A stretch of DNA of 64,000 nucleotides from Diogma glabrata (lineage: Eukaryota > Arthropoda > Insecta > Diptera > Cylindrotomidae), in the NCBI GenBank assembly GCA_963693315.1, contig OY856188.1:147357724-147421723 (forward strand), written 5' to 3'. Of this stretch, positions 1-10,373 are shown one piece after another. Position 1 is the stretch's first letter. Every line of letters begins with the position of its first letter. The notes under the pieces are model-generated. The model was not told the origin of the DNA and did no database searches. It was given only the letters and a program-made list of their open reading frames with translations. The translations under genes and the position numbers were made by a program.

Positions 1-395
1 GAAACGAGCCTTCATATAACTATGTGTGGGCTTCAATCATTAAGAAAGACTGTGCGTCACAGGATCAAGGAATATGCAACCGGCTGGATTATTGGCCCAC
101 ATTTTGGTTTTGTTTCAGCAAATTTTTGTAAAAATTTGCTATTTACCTTTTAATTTACTTTTATTTTCTCTAGTCTATCATAAAATATTGGCCTTTGTCA
201 TACTTTGTCAGTGATAGGAATTTTTGTTTAGTTATCCATTCTTTAACAAATAATATAAAAAAAACAAAAAAAAGAAAGATTTACGTCCATCAACACCTTT
301 GAACGTATGTCGTTGTGGGACCTTGGTCTTAAAAGGTTTTTATGTGTTATTGTGACACATATTGTAATTCCTACTACACAACACATTTTATTAAA
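1..395 (+). mobile_element. Short LINE-derived (SINE-like) element, 3' portion with poly-A
   Basis: This matches the 28,600-29,268 copy closely from its 'gagccttcatataa' segment to a shared tail and ends in an A-run (about 380-395). The 5' end lies outside the window or is truncated. The tail (about 288-385) resembles the last codons plus 3' end of the LINE that ends at 11,490. I therefore read it as an internally deleted, non-autonomous derivative of a jockey/CR1-like LINE rather than a tRNA-type SINE; no A/B box was recognised. Its poly-A abuts LINE coding sequence at 396, so it appears inserted into that LINE. Confidence 0.7.
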
Positions 396-747
396 AAAAA
401 AAAAAAACGAAAAGTCTGAAATTGACAGAGCGAAAGCCTCAAAACATACGTCTATGTCTGTTTCTGACAAGAGTTTCTACAGTGCCATTAATTCTTTAAA
501 CCCTCGTACAAAATTTTCTATTCCCCTATTATTGATGGTGATTTAATCGTCAATGATCCCGCAAGAAAAGCTAACTTGTTCGCTGAACGCTTTGCTCTGA
601 GCTCCATTGTTTTGCAAACTCTTAAAGAAATTCGCCAAATTTAGTCTTCAGGAGTTAATATGAATGAACTTCACTTCAAAGCCAAAATAGTCGCTAAACT
701 TTTAAAGGGGTTAAACATCAACAAAGCCTCAGGAATGGACAATATTC
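396..747 (+). pseudogene. LINE ORF2 fragment upstream of the RT core
   Basis: Translation shows the ORF2 linker and RT start of a jockey/CR1-like LINE. A first stretch ('SFYSAINSLNPRTKF') is followed by a frame change near 520, then 'VNDPARKANLFAERF', a stop near 641, and 'KLLKGLNINKASGMDN', which matches the 'KAxGxDxIP' motif that opens these RT domains. The frame continues into 3516 after removal of the inserted element. It is broken by at least one frameshift and one stop. Confidence 0.8.
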
Positions 748-1460
748 TGTTATGTAGACTGGAGTATGATAACGTAGAGCAGAACAGTCACAGATTCATG
801 TAGTTTCCATTTCCTTACATCTCACAATTTTACCTATCACGCATAGTTCACAACAATTTCTCGTTCATCCGTAATCTATAGTCATATTTTCATATAGTTT
901 CCGTTACACATATTTATTCGTAGCATAACACAATTAACAATAATATTTTATTTTACAATCCCCTATTATTGGCTCACACTGCGTTTCCACCAGCGTTACT
1001 TCACCAGACTACCTGAATTTGAATTCTCCGGGTCACTAACCGTAATTGCTCTAAATGTTTTCAAACCTCAAATAGCTGTGCATATTTGTCCAATCGTTTT
1101 ATTATCTAACAATTATTATCCTACAATCAGTTTAGCAATTGTCTTCAAAACGTATTATATGTCTTATATAGGTATTTTTTATCAATTTCTCTTTCCGTTA
1201 TAAATCTATATTTTACTGTAATACAGTTGTAAGCTATTAATTCATAATACATAAACATCATAAAATCGGTTACACTTACGTTGTTTAATCCATTCTAATA
1301 TATTAATATTTCTTCCCAATGCGTTGGAAATAACTTATTTCGTGAAATCATCTTACAATTTTATGTATTACAAAATAACAATCAGCATTTTTTTTACGGA
1401 AAATGTACTAACATTATCCCTTCAAAAAACTTTGTAGCTCAATTTTCGATATTAAATTCC

Positions 1461-1502
1461 TATATAAGAGATGAATATATCGTCTTTTGTCTCTCTTAGT
1501 CG
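1461..1502 (+). promoter_or_regulatory. Possible LTR core promoter (TATA plus initiator)
   Basis: TATATAAG at 1461-1468 is followed about 30-35 bp later by TCTCTTAGTCG, a spacing typical of a TATA/initiator pair. It lies in the first half of the long LTR, as expected for a U3/R boundary. Inferred from sequence only. Confidence 0.4.
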
Positions 1503-3474
1503 ATTTTCATTTTGGTGAAATCAACTGATTTTAACTTTGACGTCTGAATTAAAAGTTGCAATATCATTTTTGGTTCTTCGAAGATTGTGTTTTTGCTTGG
1601 TTATGACGAAGAACCAGAACATAAAATTTGAAATTAGTTAATTATGGTGGAAATTGATAGTTTTTTGTTTCATAATAACTCTGCCAGTGATATTGGATTA
1701 GAAAAATTTTCGTGTTATTCGTGTTATTTATTTGTACCCGATATTATTATTATTAAACACCATATAGTATAAATTATTAAAGGCTGATAGTGGCCATATT
1801 GTGTAAGTTAATTGATTGTTATATTAAATTACATGTTAACAAATATAGTCGGAATAGTAAAATTTTTTTGTAAATACGGCGTGTTTATATTAGCTCATAA
1901 GTGATTTGAAGAAAAACAAAACCAAATATAACCAAAAATTAGAAATTTTAAAAGTGAGTGCATTATTTTCCGACCCGATTCAGTTATAATACCAACAATA
2001 AAAATACCAATAATACCACCGTACAATAATACAGTTTAACCATTGCTATTGTTTTATTTGGGCCGAGGAATATTACGGGTTAAGGCGGATACCAGGAGTG
2101 GGATAAGCGGGAACTATTCACATCGTGGGTGTATTTTCCTGTTGCCAGATATTATTGGGAAAAGGTCAATAAAGATTAAGTTTATAGGTGATTGAATAAT
2201 GGAGAAAAGTTACCAAATATAACAACAAAATTAGAAGTCTTAAAACGGAGTGTATTATTTACCGGTCTCGCTATAATACCTATACAAAAAGAATATATAT
2301 ACTACCACGGCACAACATTTACATCGTATTTAGACCATATTTCTACAGTTATTATCAACAATCGCCGGTTTATACGCAGCTTTCATCAATATTTCTACAG
2401 TTATTATCAACAATCGCCAGTTTATAGTAGCGCAACATTTATTAATATTTTATCAGTTATATTAGCAATCGCCTTACTACAGTATTTCAACGCAACATTT
2501 ATATAAAATTCATGCAGTTTTACCAATAATACTTTACCTGCTGGGATATTCACTGCTGATGGAGGGCTAAGACCTTAAGACTTTGAGGCCTGGAGGATAT
2601 AATCATGGGGTGAGTGAATTTTGTTTATTCTATTTACTTTTTCTAACGTAGAGGTGTGAGTGCGCGTGAAAGGGTGTACAAGTGATTGAATGGGGGCTTG
2701 CTTGTCGTTGCGTGTGTGTGAGAGCTGGCGATGCGTGTAGCGAGACACATTCAGTCTAACTTGGAAATGATTATAATCGAAATATTTTTGGCTCCGAGGT
2801 AATATTTAGTTTTCCAACTACATTTCTTTTTACTATATTAAATTATATTACCTAAATTTATTAATTTATATTTTAAGTAATTAAAAATCGATCCCAAATA
2901 ATATGATAACCAAACAAAAAAAAACACCAATTCTTGTCATGGTTTTGAAATATTTAGTTGACTTACAAATGAATTATAATTTTTTTTTGGAGCGGTAAAT
3001 AACTTTTTTTTTTGGTAATTTATGGTGATTGCGTATGGTTTTATAAATTTTGGAAATGTTATTAATAAAAAAAAAAGAAATAAATAATGAAGACTTTCCA
3101 TATAGCGTGTGACGTTCTCCCGTGCTCTAAGATTTGATTGTGGTTTACGAGCTGTATCATATTGATCAGATGGCAGCAATACAACTTATTTTTGATTACT
3201 ACCATTTGCGGTACTTGCTGCGGGTCTTTGAGCTTAATTGTCTTGCTTCGCAGTCTGAGTGTGTGAGTTAACGTTAGCGTGTATGCAGCGTGAGTGTGTG
3301 GGCGTATGGGAATGATTGTGGGGGTTGGACGTGCTGTTCGTGGTTCTTTCGCCTAAAGGGGTCGCCAGAGTTTCATTTTTTTTTATTCGTATTAATTAAT
3401 CTCTCAAATCCACGATGACTGAGCTTTAGTCGTTACGGCGTTAATACTCTCTAGGTACGCAGCCTGCTATGCCG

Positions 3475-3496
3475 CTTCATTGGTTCACCAATGGAG
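3475..3496 (+). promoter_or_regulatory. Terminal stem-loop of the long LTR
   Basis: A 9-bp stem CTTCATTGG / CCAATGGAG closes a TTCA tetraloop 15 bp before the LTR end. One pair is T-G. The other long-LTR-like element has CTCCATCGG / CCGATGGAG with a TTTT loop at 53,666-53,687; one position is exchanged from T-A to C-G, preserving pairing. Confidence 0.55.
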
Positions 3497-3515
3497 AAGC
3501 TCTTCATTACAATTC

Positions 3516-3921
3516 CACACATTATTTTAAAAATCTTTTCCAAAGAACTTGCACCAACTTTGACTAAAATATTCTACCAATCCTACAAATCTGATATATT
3601 TCCCTCGTGCTGGAAATCGGCAAATGTCCAGCCCGTCCCCAAAAAGGGACCAAAATCCGATATCTCAAATTATAGGCCAATAGCTTTACTATCGGTCCTA
3701 TCCAAAGTCTACGAGCATTATATTAGTACACACATTTCGAAATTTCTGGAAGAAAATCATTTAATATCCGACAGCCAATACGGTTTTCGAAACAAAAGAT
3801 CAACTACCGATCTATTAAACTATGTAGCGCATTGTTGGAACAGCATACTTGATAAAGGTGGTGAACCATGTGTTTTCGCTTTAGACATCTACAAGGCATT
3901 AGATCGAGTCCGGCATGCCAA
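3516..3921 (+). pseudogene. LINE reverse transcriptase, fingers/palm fragment
   Basis: The frame reads through typical non-LTR RT blocks: 'WKSANVQPVPKKG', 'SNYRPIALLSVLSKVYE', 'QYGFRNKRSTTDLLNYV' and the first palm block 'FALDIYKALDRVRH', which carries the first catalytic Asp (family form 'ALDxxKAFDxVxH'). The frame is open in this segment and ends at the CCAA target site of the LTR retrotransposon. It continues at 10,374. The codons at 3491-3515 belong to the end of the inserted LTR, so the apparent ATG at 3491 is not a real start. Confidence 0.9.
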
Positions 3922-4223
3922 TGTTTTGTCCTCAATGCTTCTAAAAGGTATTCACTTAATAAAACACTATAACTGCACTGCTAATATAACATTTATTATC
4001 TTTTATAAAATTGGTTCACTTCTATAACTATTACATTTGTGTGGTTCCTTATTGAACTCCTATGCACTACTGATATATGTGTATATCTGGTTTTATTTAG
4101 TTTTATTATTTGATATTGAAATGCGCTGACGGAGCAGCTTGATATTTGATATATAAAATAACAATGAAATGATTATACAGCATTTCATGTATTGGATACA
4201 GTGATACCCTTATGATCACTACA
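3922..4223 (-). repeat. LTR (3' LTR in element orientation), 302 bp
   Basis: It is bounded by TG and CA on the plus strand and by CCAA on its outer side. It aligns along its full length with 10069-10369. The inner side abuts the polypurine tract, which fixes the element orientation as minus. Confidence 0.93.
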
Positions 4224-4234
4224 CCTCCCTTTTT
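4224..4234 (-). other. Polypurine tract
   Basis: On the minus strand AAAAAGGGAGG directly precedes the TGTAGTG start of the 3' LTR, which is the standard position and composition for a plus-strand primer. Confidence 0.8.
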
Positions 4235-4847
4235 AAAAGAATGACGCAATCGTCATTAAATTCAAGATTTAAAGCTAGTCACCCGATTTCAATTTTATTT
4301 ACTTTAAATGTTTTTGAAAATTAAATTGCTTTTAGAAATTAATAAAAACGAAATGAAAGTTTTTTACAATATGATAAAATTTTTGTTTTTTGATTTTTCA
4401 AATTAATTTTGGTTTACTTTTTATTTTGATTTTATTAAGTTACTAGAATAAACTAATTGAGGAGGTAACTGAGTACCCTTCTCTCCCTTTTTTTTAAATT
4501 ATTTTTCCAATGTTATGCCTGAAAATGATTATCTAATCATTACTTAACTTTTAAGTTTGATTTAAGTTATTTTAGTGCATGAAGTGTAAATATATTTTAA
4601 TCTAAAGTGTAAGTATATCTATTAAAAAAATTAATTGTATATAATTTTCAGTATTTTATACTGCTTCTATTTTAAACTTTATATATATTGTCTTTGTGCA
4701 TTATTTTATGTTTATTTGCTTCATCTTTAATTTTTACGTTATTGTTTGCTAACAACTCTACCACGACCCATGGTCCTAAAAATCTATTTTCAAATTTAGA
4801 GCTTGCAGAATTGTTTAATAACACCACTTCATCTCCTACTTTAAATT

Positions 4848-6070
4848 TTAGAGGCTTAGATTTTTATCGTAGTTTGCTTTCTGCACTAATTTTGCTTTCA
4901 TTAGAAATTTTCTAGCTTGCATGTTTGCGTATTGCAACCGGAATTTTAAATTTTTAGAATAACTTTCAAGGTTGTAAACTGGATCAATATTGGTTATGGG
5001 ATTAAGCTTTGCTTCCCATGGAGTATATTCGTGAATGCTATTGGGTTGTGTGTTATAGAAAAACGCGTAGATACTCGCCCACTTATCCCAATCGGCACAA
5101 TAGTCGTTTGACAAATAATTTCTTAAATACGTATTTAGCTCTCTATGGTTTCGTTCAACTACTCCCAAGATTCGGTGATGATAAGCTGTTGAAGTAAAAT
5201 GTTGAAAACCTAAAAGTTTTTTCAGCCCTATAAAAATTTCATTTACGTATTCCGTTCCTAGATCCGTTTTGACTACTGTAAAGTTTCCGCAAACCATTAC
5301 GAAATTATGAAAAATTGTTTCTGCTACCGTTTTAGCAGATTTGTCAGGTATGGGTAGAACTACGACATATTTTGTTAGTTCACACTTTAGCGTTACAGCG
5401 TATTTGTTACCCTGACTGCTAGATTCTATTGGTCCAATCGTATCTATTTGGACTGTATGAAAAGACTCTTCCGGTGTTTTTGTTACCGTTAAATTTTCTT
5501 TATGTGTTAGCTTTGACTTATTGCACATGCAATGCTTACAATTTTTAATAAAGTTTGCTATATCGGTTTTCAGATACGTCCAAGAGAACTTTTCAGATAT
5601 TTTTAAATAAGTTCTTCTTATTCCCGTATGATCGCCTACGATGGGGTCTTCATGATATAATTTTATAATTCTCTTTTTTTCATTTTCATCATATATTTTT
5701 ACCGGTTTATTTATTATGAAAATGTTGACGTCTTTTAGTACTCTATTACCTACGTTCTTAAACGTTTCTATATCAAATTCTTTGAATATTATATTATTAC
5801 GCGCGATTTTAAGTTTCTCTATTTTCCTGTGGACACTGAACTTATTTAGGTCCCTGAAAATTTTTTCTAAAAACTTTATTTTCTCATCAAACATTTCACT
5901 TAAGCGGAGATCTGAATTATCAGATTCCTCGTGAGTTTGTGATTTATTTTCATTATTTAAATATTTTTGATCAATTTCAATCTTAATATTGTTGTAACCA
6001 TCATTATTATTAACATTATTTCTTAAAGCTTTCCTGCGAATATTTACCTGAGTAAATTTCTTATTGCTAT
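4848..6070 (-). pseudogene. Retrotransposon integrase domain of pol
   Basis: An open frame of 348 codons runs from an ATG at 5894 to 4848, with the same frame open further upstream to about 6070. The zinc-binding HHCC module is visible (His pair in 'HEDPIVGDHTG', Cys pair in 'CKHCMC'). The catalytic core shows the first Asp in 'QIDTIGP', the second in 'KTDLGTEYVN' and the Glu in 'GVVERNHRELN', consistent with a D,D35E retroviral-type integrase. Those key residues look intact, so this is the best-preserved part of the element. It would have been a polyprotein product, so the ATG is not a genuine start. I call it a pseudogene because upstream pol is broken. Confidence 0.88.
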
Positions 6071-6074
6071 GTAT

Positions 6075-6990
6075 TTAATATGTATTTTCATAAATTTTAA
6101 TTTTTTGAGTCATGACAGTTATAGCTAAACATTCGTTTTTAATTTTTGCTGTTATTATTGGTATACCATTTACATAACTTTTCTTAACATTACCTATTAC
6201 TTTAAAGTTTTTAATATTATCAATATAATCATTACTTAAATATGTTACTTCTTGTTTAAAAAAAATACATTTTTCAGGATTTAACTTTAAATTTTTATCT
6301 CTACACGCTCTAAATACCATTTCTAAATTTTGTAGGTGATGCTTCTTTGAGCAACCAAATATAATTAAGTCATCCATATATAAGAATGCTCTAGTTGGTG
6401 ATCAACTAGCAAAAGCTAAAGTCATCATTCTTTGAAACGAATTAGGACTAATCGAGAGCCCGAAAGGTAGTCTCGTGTATCGGTAAAATCCAGACTCGGT
6501 ACTTAAGTTATATTTCTAGATTTTTCTTCTAAAGGAATTTGATGAAAACCTGATTGTAGGTCAACTACGCTAAAATATTTTGCCCTTCCAAGTTGGTCTA
6601 AAATATCATCGATGCGTGGTAAGGCGAATTTATCATTAATAACTTTTTTGTTGATATTCCTAAAGTCTACCACAAGACGCCATTTTTTGCTACCTGACGA
6701 TTTTTTGGAAACCAGCAGTATTGTTCTATTGTATTCAGAGATAGATGGTTCTACTATACCATCTTTTAGCATTTTATCAACTTGCTGTTTGATTTCCTCC
6801 TTTTGTGAATATGGGAGTCGATAAGACTTTGTATATACTGGGTTATCATCTTTTAAACGTATAGTCTGCCTGTAGAAGTTGTTTACCGACAGTTTTTCCT
6901 TTTCACATAAAAAAATATCTATGTAATTTGATATTAACTCTTTAATATTACTGTTAATATCAGGGTCTAAGTTGTTGTTTTTTTTCGAAT
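6075..6990 (-). pseudogene. Retrotransposon reverse transcriptase, broken
   Basis: Minus-strand translation gives the Ty3/gypsy RT blocks in order: the region before fingers, 'GIVEPSISEYNRTILLVSKK', 'WRLVVDFRNINKK', 'FSVVDLQSGFHQI' (first catalytic Asp), 'YTRLPFGLSISPNSFQRMM' and 'YMDDLIIFG' (catalytic Asp pair) near 6360-6377. A frame change occurs near 6503 and a stop near 6400. Shortly after 'CIFFKQEVTYL' similarity stops and the sequence runs almost directly towards integrase. The connection and RNase H domains appear deleted. It cannot encode a working polymerase as it stands. Confidence 0.88.
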
Positions 6991-6995
6991 ATTTT

Positions 6996-7335
6996 TTACA
7001 TAATTTCTCCTTCCTTTATGATGTTTTCTGAAGCATCTTCATCATTATTGGTTCCTACTTGTAATATATTAAAATTGTCTAACGATTCAACTTTTATTGA
7101 GAACTGAGGAATTTTCATTCCAAAACCGTTAGTGTTCAATATTTGAACATATGAACTATCTTTATTTATAACTGTCCTACAGATAAATACACCGGGTGCT
7201 AATTCACCTTCTATCACTACCATATCGCTTTCTGTATTCCTATCAGATAATCTTCTGATAACTTCGCATCTAGGTGGAATATCAACAGTTTCTAGATCAG
7301 GTCCCGAAAGTATTGGGATTTTAAAAGAATGAGGT
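6996..7335 (-). pseudogene. pol segment between protease and RT
   Basis: The frame is open from about 7335 to 6996 and reads through 'PPRCEVIRRLSD' and 'GELAPGVFICRTVI', a conserved spacer of 412/mdg1-type pol polyproteins in which the substrate-like segment precedes RT. It has no catalytic motif of its own. It is separated by stops from protease on one side and by a frame change from RT on the other. Confidence 0.7.
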
Positions 7336-7346
7336 TTCTCATTTAT

Positions 7347-7700
7347 TTATAGTGTTAAGTTTTCAAAACTTATATTACAGCTAAATTGTAAAAAAAAATC
7401 TTTTCCTATTATACCTTCCGTAGGTATTGGAAATTCATTTGGTATTACTTGAAATTCATGCTTAATTGCGAAATTTTTAACAAAGAGTTCTAACTCTACG
7501 GTACCTAAGGTACCGGTAGGTATTTCTTCGTTTGTTATTCCTTTTAATTTAATTATTTCATTTTTATTTATTAACTTTTTCAAATGATCATTATATTTTA
7601 TTAGTGATACATCAGCTCCTGTATCTAGCAAAAAACTTAATTTTTCTTTAAAATTTGTGCTTAAACTTAAATTTATAAAAATACTATAATTAAGATTTAG
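7347..7700 (-). pseudogene. Retrotransposon aspartic protease
   Basis: The open frame from about 7631 to 7347 carries the retropepsin active-site triplet in 'LDTGADVSL' and the C-terminal flap/dimer motif 'EGIIGKDFFLQF', the usual spacing for a ~100-residue homodimeric retroviral-type protease that matures the polyprotein. The frame extends a little upstream of the first ATG, as expected for a polyprotein. It ends in a stop at 7347-7349 before the next pol segment, which is one of the inactivating changes. Confidence 0.85.
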
Positions 7701-7779
7701 ATTTAGAATCCTTAGTCATTCTCCCGTGCACTGGAGAGCTACTAGTTTTCCTCCTCTAATTTCTCATACTCAATACTCT

Positions 7780-8752
7780 TTACGTGAGTATCTTTATTGC
7801 TATGATAATTATTTTTATTTTGTTCTCTATATTGATTTCTATTACCATTATAATGGTTATTTCTATTACTATTAAAATTGCTACAATTTTACATTTTGTA
7901 TTGGAATTATTATATTTATTTGCAGAAGCATTATAATTTGATGCGTACCTTTTGTTGTTACTGTTACCGCCCCTATTGACATTTTTGTTGTAATTTCCTC
8001 TTCTGGAATGGTTGTATCCTAACCACGGTTGTTGTTTGAATGCTAAAACGTGTGGTTCTTTCTCGTTCTGAATTCCTTGGAAACGATGAAGTAATTGCTC
8101 CATACGGTCGAAGTCATTCGCCATTGCACTTTGCATTAATAGGTTACCTGCAAAATTGGATTTAATATTTTTAATAGTTTGGTGTATGACATACTGTGCC
8201 GCCGTTGTTTGCGACACCCCCTCGTTTAGAAATGATTGTTTTAGTTTTTCCGTTGTTTCTGTGAGCTCCTTAAGATATTTTTCTCTACTAGTCAGTTTTA
8301 TGCCCTCTAGCATTGTTGTTATTTGCCACGAAGACTGACCTCTGCATTTATTTCTAAGATTCTGTATAATTTAATTTAATGTGCTGCAATTTTCCAATGT
8401 TGCTTCTCTCGCTTTGCCCGTTAATTTTGATTTTATTAAATTTACCAATAAATTTTGGTTATCGGCGTGCTTAATTGCTGACTTGAGTATCTCCAATTTA
8501 TCCAATATTATATTTATCTGTAGTGGATCGCCATTGTAGTCATCTTTTACGATCTTGGTGACAAGATCTATTACCTCTGTTGATTTTAGGGCTGCCATTC
8601 TAATAAGTTTCACGGTAGGCTCTTTCTCCAAATTTAAAATTTCAGTTTTAATTAATATTATTTCGTTTTCTATATACTTGTACTGCTTCTTTTGTCTTTT
8701 TGCTTCTTCGTAATTTGCTTGTTGCTCCCGTAGCTTATCTTTCGTTCATTAT
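7780..8752 (-). pseudogene. gag-like polyprotein, interrupted
   Basis: One minus-strand frame runs from about 8752 to 7780 with a single in-frame TAA at 8371-8373; the two halves are in the same frame. It starts with a charged, coiled-coil-like stretch ('REQQANYEEAKRQKKQ') and ends in an Asn/Arg/Gly-rich tail ('RRGNYNKNVNRGGNSNNK') like a nucleocapsid RNA-binding region. No clean CCHC knuckle is visible, and the frame seems shifted near 7,890. The probable start near 8,755 also seems shifted: an ATG is present but leads to an early stop. The role would be capsid assembly and RNA packaging. The assignment rests on position and composition. Confidence 0.72.
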
Positions 8753-8830
8753 TCATAAGAGAGGAAAAAAATAAACTAAAAAGAAACGTATAAAATTAGC
8801 TTTAATAAAAGTTTTATTAATATTTTATTT

Positions 8831-9052
8831 TTAAACATTCAGTGTTGAGACGTATCGTCGTTTCAGGCCTTTTCTGTGCCTGTCGTACAATTTTAATAAA
8901 ATTTCCAATATTTTGATCGCACATATTATGCCCAATAGTATTGTTATTTCCGCGTTGTGTATGTGGAAGCGTTGATCCTCTTCTATTATCACATTATTAT
9001 TAACTTGTCCCGTTGAGGTTTGCTCTGTTTGTTTCGAGTTAGTTGTACCCAT
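8831..9052 (-). CDS. Small N-Gly membrane protein upstream of gag in the LTR element
   Basis: An intact 73-codon frame lies between the 5' LTR/leader and gag. I chose the ATG at 9052 because it gives an N-terminus starting MGTTNSKQ, which fits an N-myristoylation site; an upstream in-frame ATG at 9094 would add 14 Lys-rich residues. After a hydrophilic Asn/Glu-rich part comes one hydrophobic segment ('ITILLGIICAIKILEILL', about residues 36-53) and a basic tail ('RHRKGLKRRYVS'). I recall comparable small frames in 412/mdg1-type elements; their function is unknown to me. It is the only frame of this element left undamaged. Confidence 0.6.
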   Translation of the reverse strand: MGTTNSKQTEQTSTGQVNNNVIIEEDQRFHIHNAEITILLGIICAIKILEILLKLYDRHRKGLKRRYVSTLNV

Positions 9053-9409
9053 TTTTAAAAAACACTTTTTTTGTTTTAAAAAAAAATTATGCAATTATAT
9101 TTATCATCAATTTAAGCAATTCAAGCAATTATATTTACCATCAACTATATTTATTATCAATTTAAATATTTTACTAAACAATTTAGTTTGAATTTTTTTT
9201 TTTTTTAAATTATTTCAAATGTCATATTTTTATTAAAAAAATAAGTGTGTGTGTGATAGACACATTTCCGTTCATTTTATTTTTCTCATATCTAGAAAAA
9301 AAATTTTTCTTTTGTTTAAATTATTTTCATTTTAACTATCTTTTCATAAATTGTCTAAAATATATTTTATCAAAAAAAAATTTAAAAAATTTTCGGAAAA
9401 ATTTTCTGC

Positions 9410-9690
9410 TCATGGTTTGAGTATTAACAAAGTTAGAACACAAAAATGGTTTAAGTATTAACAAAGTTATTCTTCTTAAATTTTCGTTTGGTCTAAAATT
9501 TCCGCTAGTTTAATTGGGTATTCTAGCTAGTTAAAACACTTCATATTCTTCTTCTTAAACTTTCGTTTGGTTTAAAATTTCTGCTAGTTTAACCGGGTAT
9601 TCTAGCTAGTTAAAACACCTCATATTCTTAAACTTTCGTTTGGTTTAAAATTTTTGCTAGTTTAACCGGGTATTCTAGCTAGATCAATTT
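9410..9690 (-). repeat. Tandem repeats in the LTR element leader
   Basis: About three degenerate copies (starting near 9470, 9545 and 9625) of a ~65-80-bp unit containing 'tttcgtttgg', 'gctagtttaa' and 'ggtattctagctag'. A shorter direct repeat 'tattaacaaagtta' sits beside them at about 9422 and 9456. They lie between the primer-binding site and the small frame, i.e. in the 5' untranslated leader. Confidence 0.7.
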
Positions 9691-10053
9691 TACTGAACTT
9701 TTTACTCAAGTAGATTTAAGCTATACGATGAGCTTTTGTATTGAACTTTTTGTATTTAGATACAATCACGTTTAGATTTATTATTTTTTTTTGTTTTTCA
9801 TTGATCAGCACTTTTATTAATACACTATATATCTGGTTTATAATTTATATTATGAAATTTTAAAGTTTAATTTTATTGATTTCGATTTTATTCTACTCTA
9901 CTGTTATCACTTGAAAATAAAAATTGCAAAAACCTGCAGAACATGTGAAGCATGTAAGCAAAAGATATATAATTAAAAGTTTTACTTTCCTTATTGCGTG
10001 ATCGTTGTTATTTATTTTTCACTCTATCCAAGTGTCACTCTTCGCTCTATCCG

Positions 10054-10068
10054 GTGTCACGGTCGCTA
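10054..10068 (-). other. Primer-binding site, tRNA-Arg type
   Basis: On the minus strand TAGCGACCGTGACA follows the LTR end directly. It differs by one base from TGGCGACCGTGACA, the complement of an arginine tRNA 3' end used by the mdg1/412 group. Confidence 0.72.
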
Positions 10069-10369
10069 TGTTTTGTCCTCAATGTTTCTAAAAGGTATTC
10101 ACTTAATAAAACACTTAACTGCACTGCTAATATAACATTTATTATCTTTTATAAAATTGGTTCACTTCTATAACTACTACATTTGTGTGGTTCCTTATTG
10201 AACTCCTATGCACCACTGATATATGTGTATATCTGATTTTATTTAGTTTTATTATTTGATATTGAAATGCGCTGACGGAGCAGCTTGATATTTGATATAT
10301 AAAATAACAATGAATTGATTATACAGCATTTCATGTATTGGATACAGTGATACCCTTATGATCACTACA
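10069..10369 (-). repeat. LTR (5' LTR in element orientation), 301 bp
   Basis: Full-length partner of 3922-4223. It is followed on its outer side by CCAA (10370-10373) and the resumed LINE frame, and abuts the primer-binding site on its inner side. Confidence 0.93.
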
Positions 10370-10373
10370 CCAA

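Larger units (their letters stand above)
748..3511. mobile_element. Probable solo LTR, unusually long (2764 bp)
   Basis: The block starts TGTTATG and ends TTACA, is flanked by 4-bp direct repeats ATTC, and sits cleanly inside LINE codons. That is the signature of LTR-retrotransposon integration. No internal repeat of its ends, no PBS/PPT pair and no gag/pol frame was seen, so a solo LTR (recombination product) fits best. A promoter-like TATATAAG is at 1461-1468 with an initiator-like CTTAGTCG about 35 bp on. A 52-bp period tandem repeat lies at about 2337-2430, then a GT-rich stretch and a terminal stem-loop. A non-autonomous LTR element without recognisable internal domain is the alternative. 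LTRs this long are known, for example in the Tribolium element Woot. Confidence 0.7.
3922..10369 (-). mobile_element. Ty3/gypsy LTR retrotransposon, 412/mdg1-like, defective
   Basis: A 6448-bp element lies on the minus strand, flanked by CCAA target duplications. It has ~300-bp LTRs that begin TG and end CA, a primer-binding site of the tRNA-Arg type used by the mdg1/412 group, and a polypurine tract. In element order it encodes a small membrane protein, gag, protease, RT and integrase; no envelope gene was seen. The two LTRs differ by about five substitutions and one indel (~98% identity), so the insertion is fairly young. The coding region nevertheless has several stops and appears to lack RNase H. 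Confidence 0.93.

Noticed and set aside
2192..2506. 104-codon frame inside the long LTR
   Set aside because: It reads through a 52-bp tandem repeat, matches no family and has low-complexity composition; it looks like chance within AT-rich LTR sequence.
3491..3515. ATG at 3491 as start of an RT gene
   Set aside because: These bases are the end of the inserted LTR plus target duplication; the true LINE frame continues from 743.
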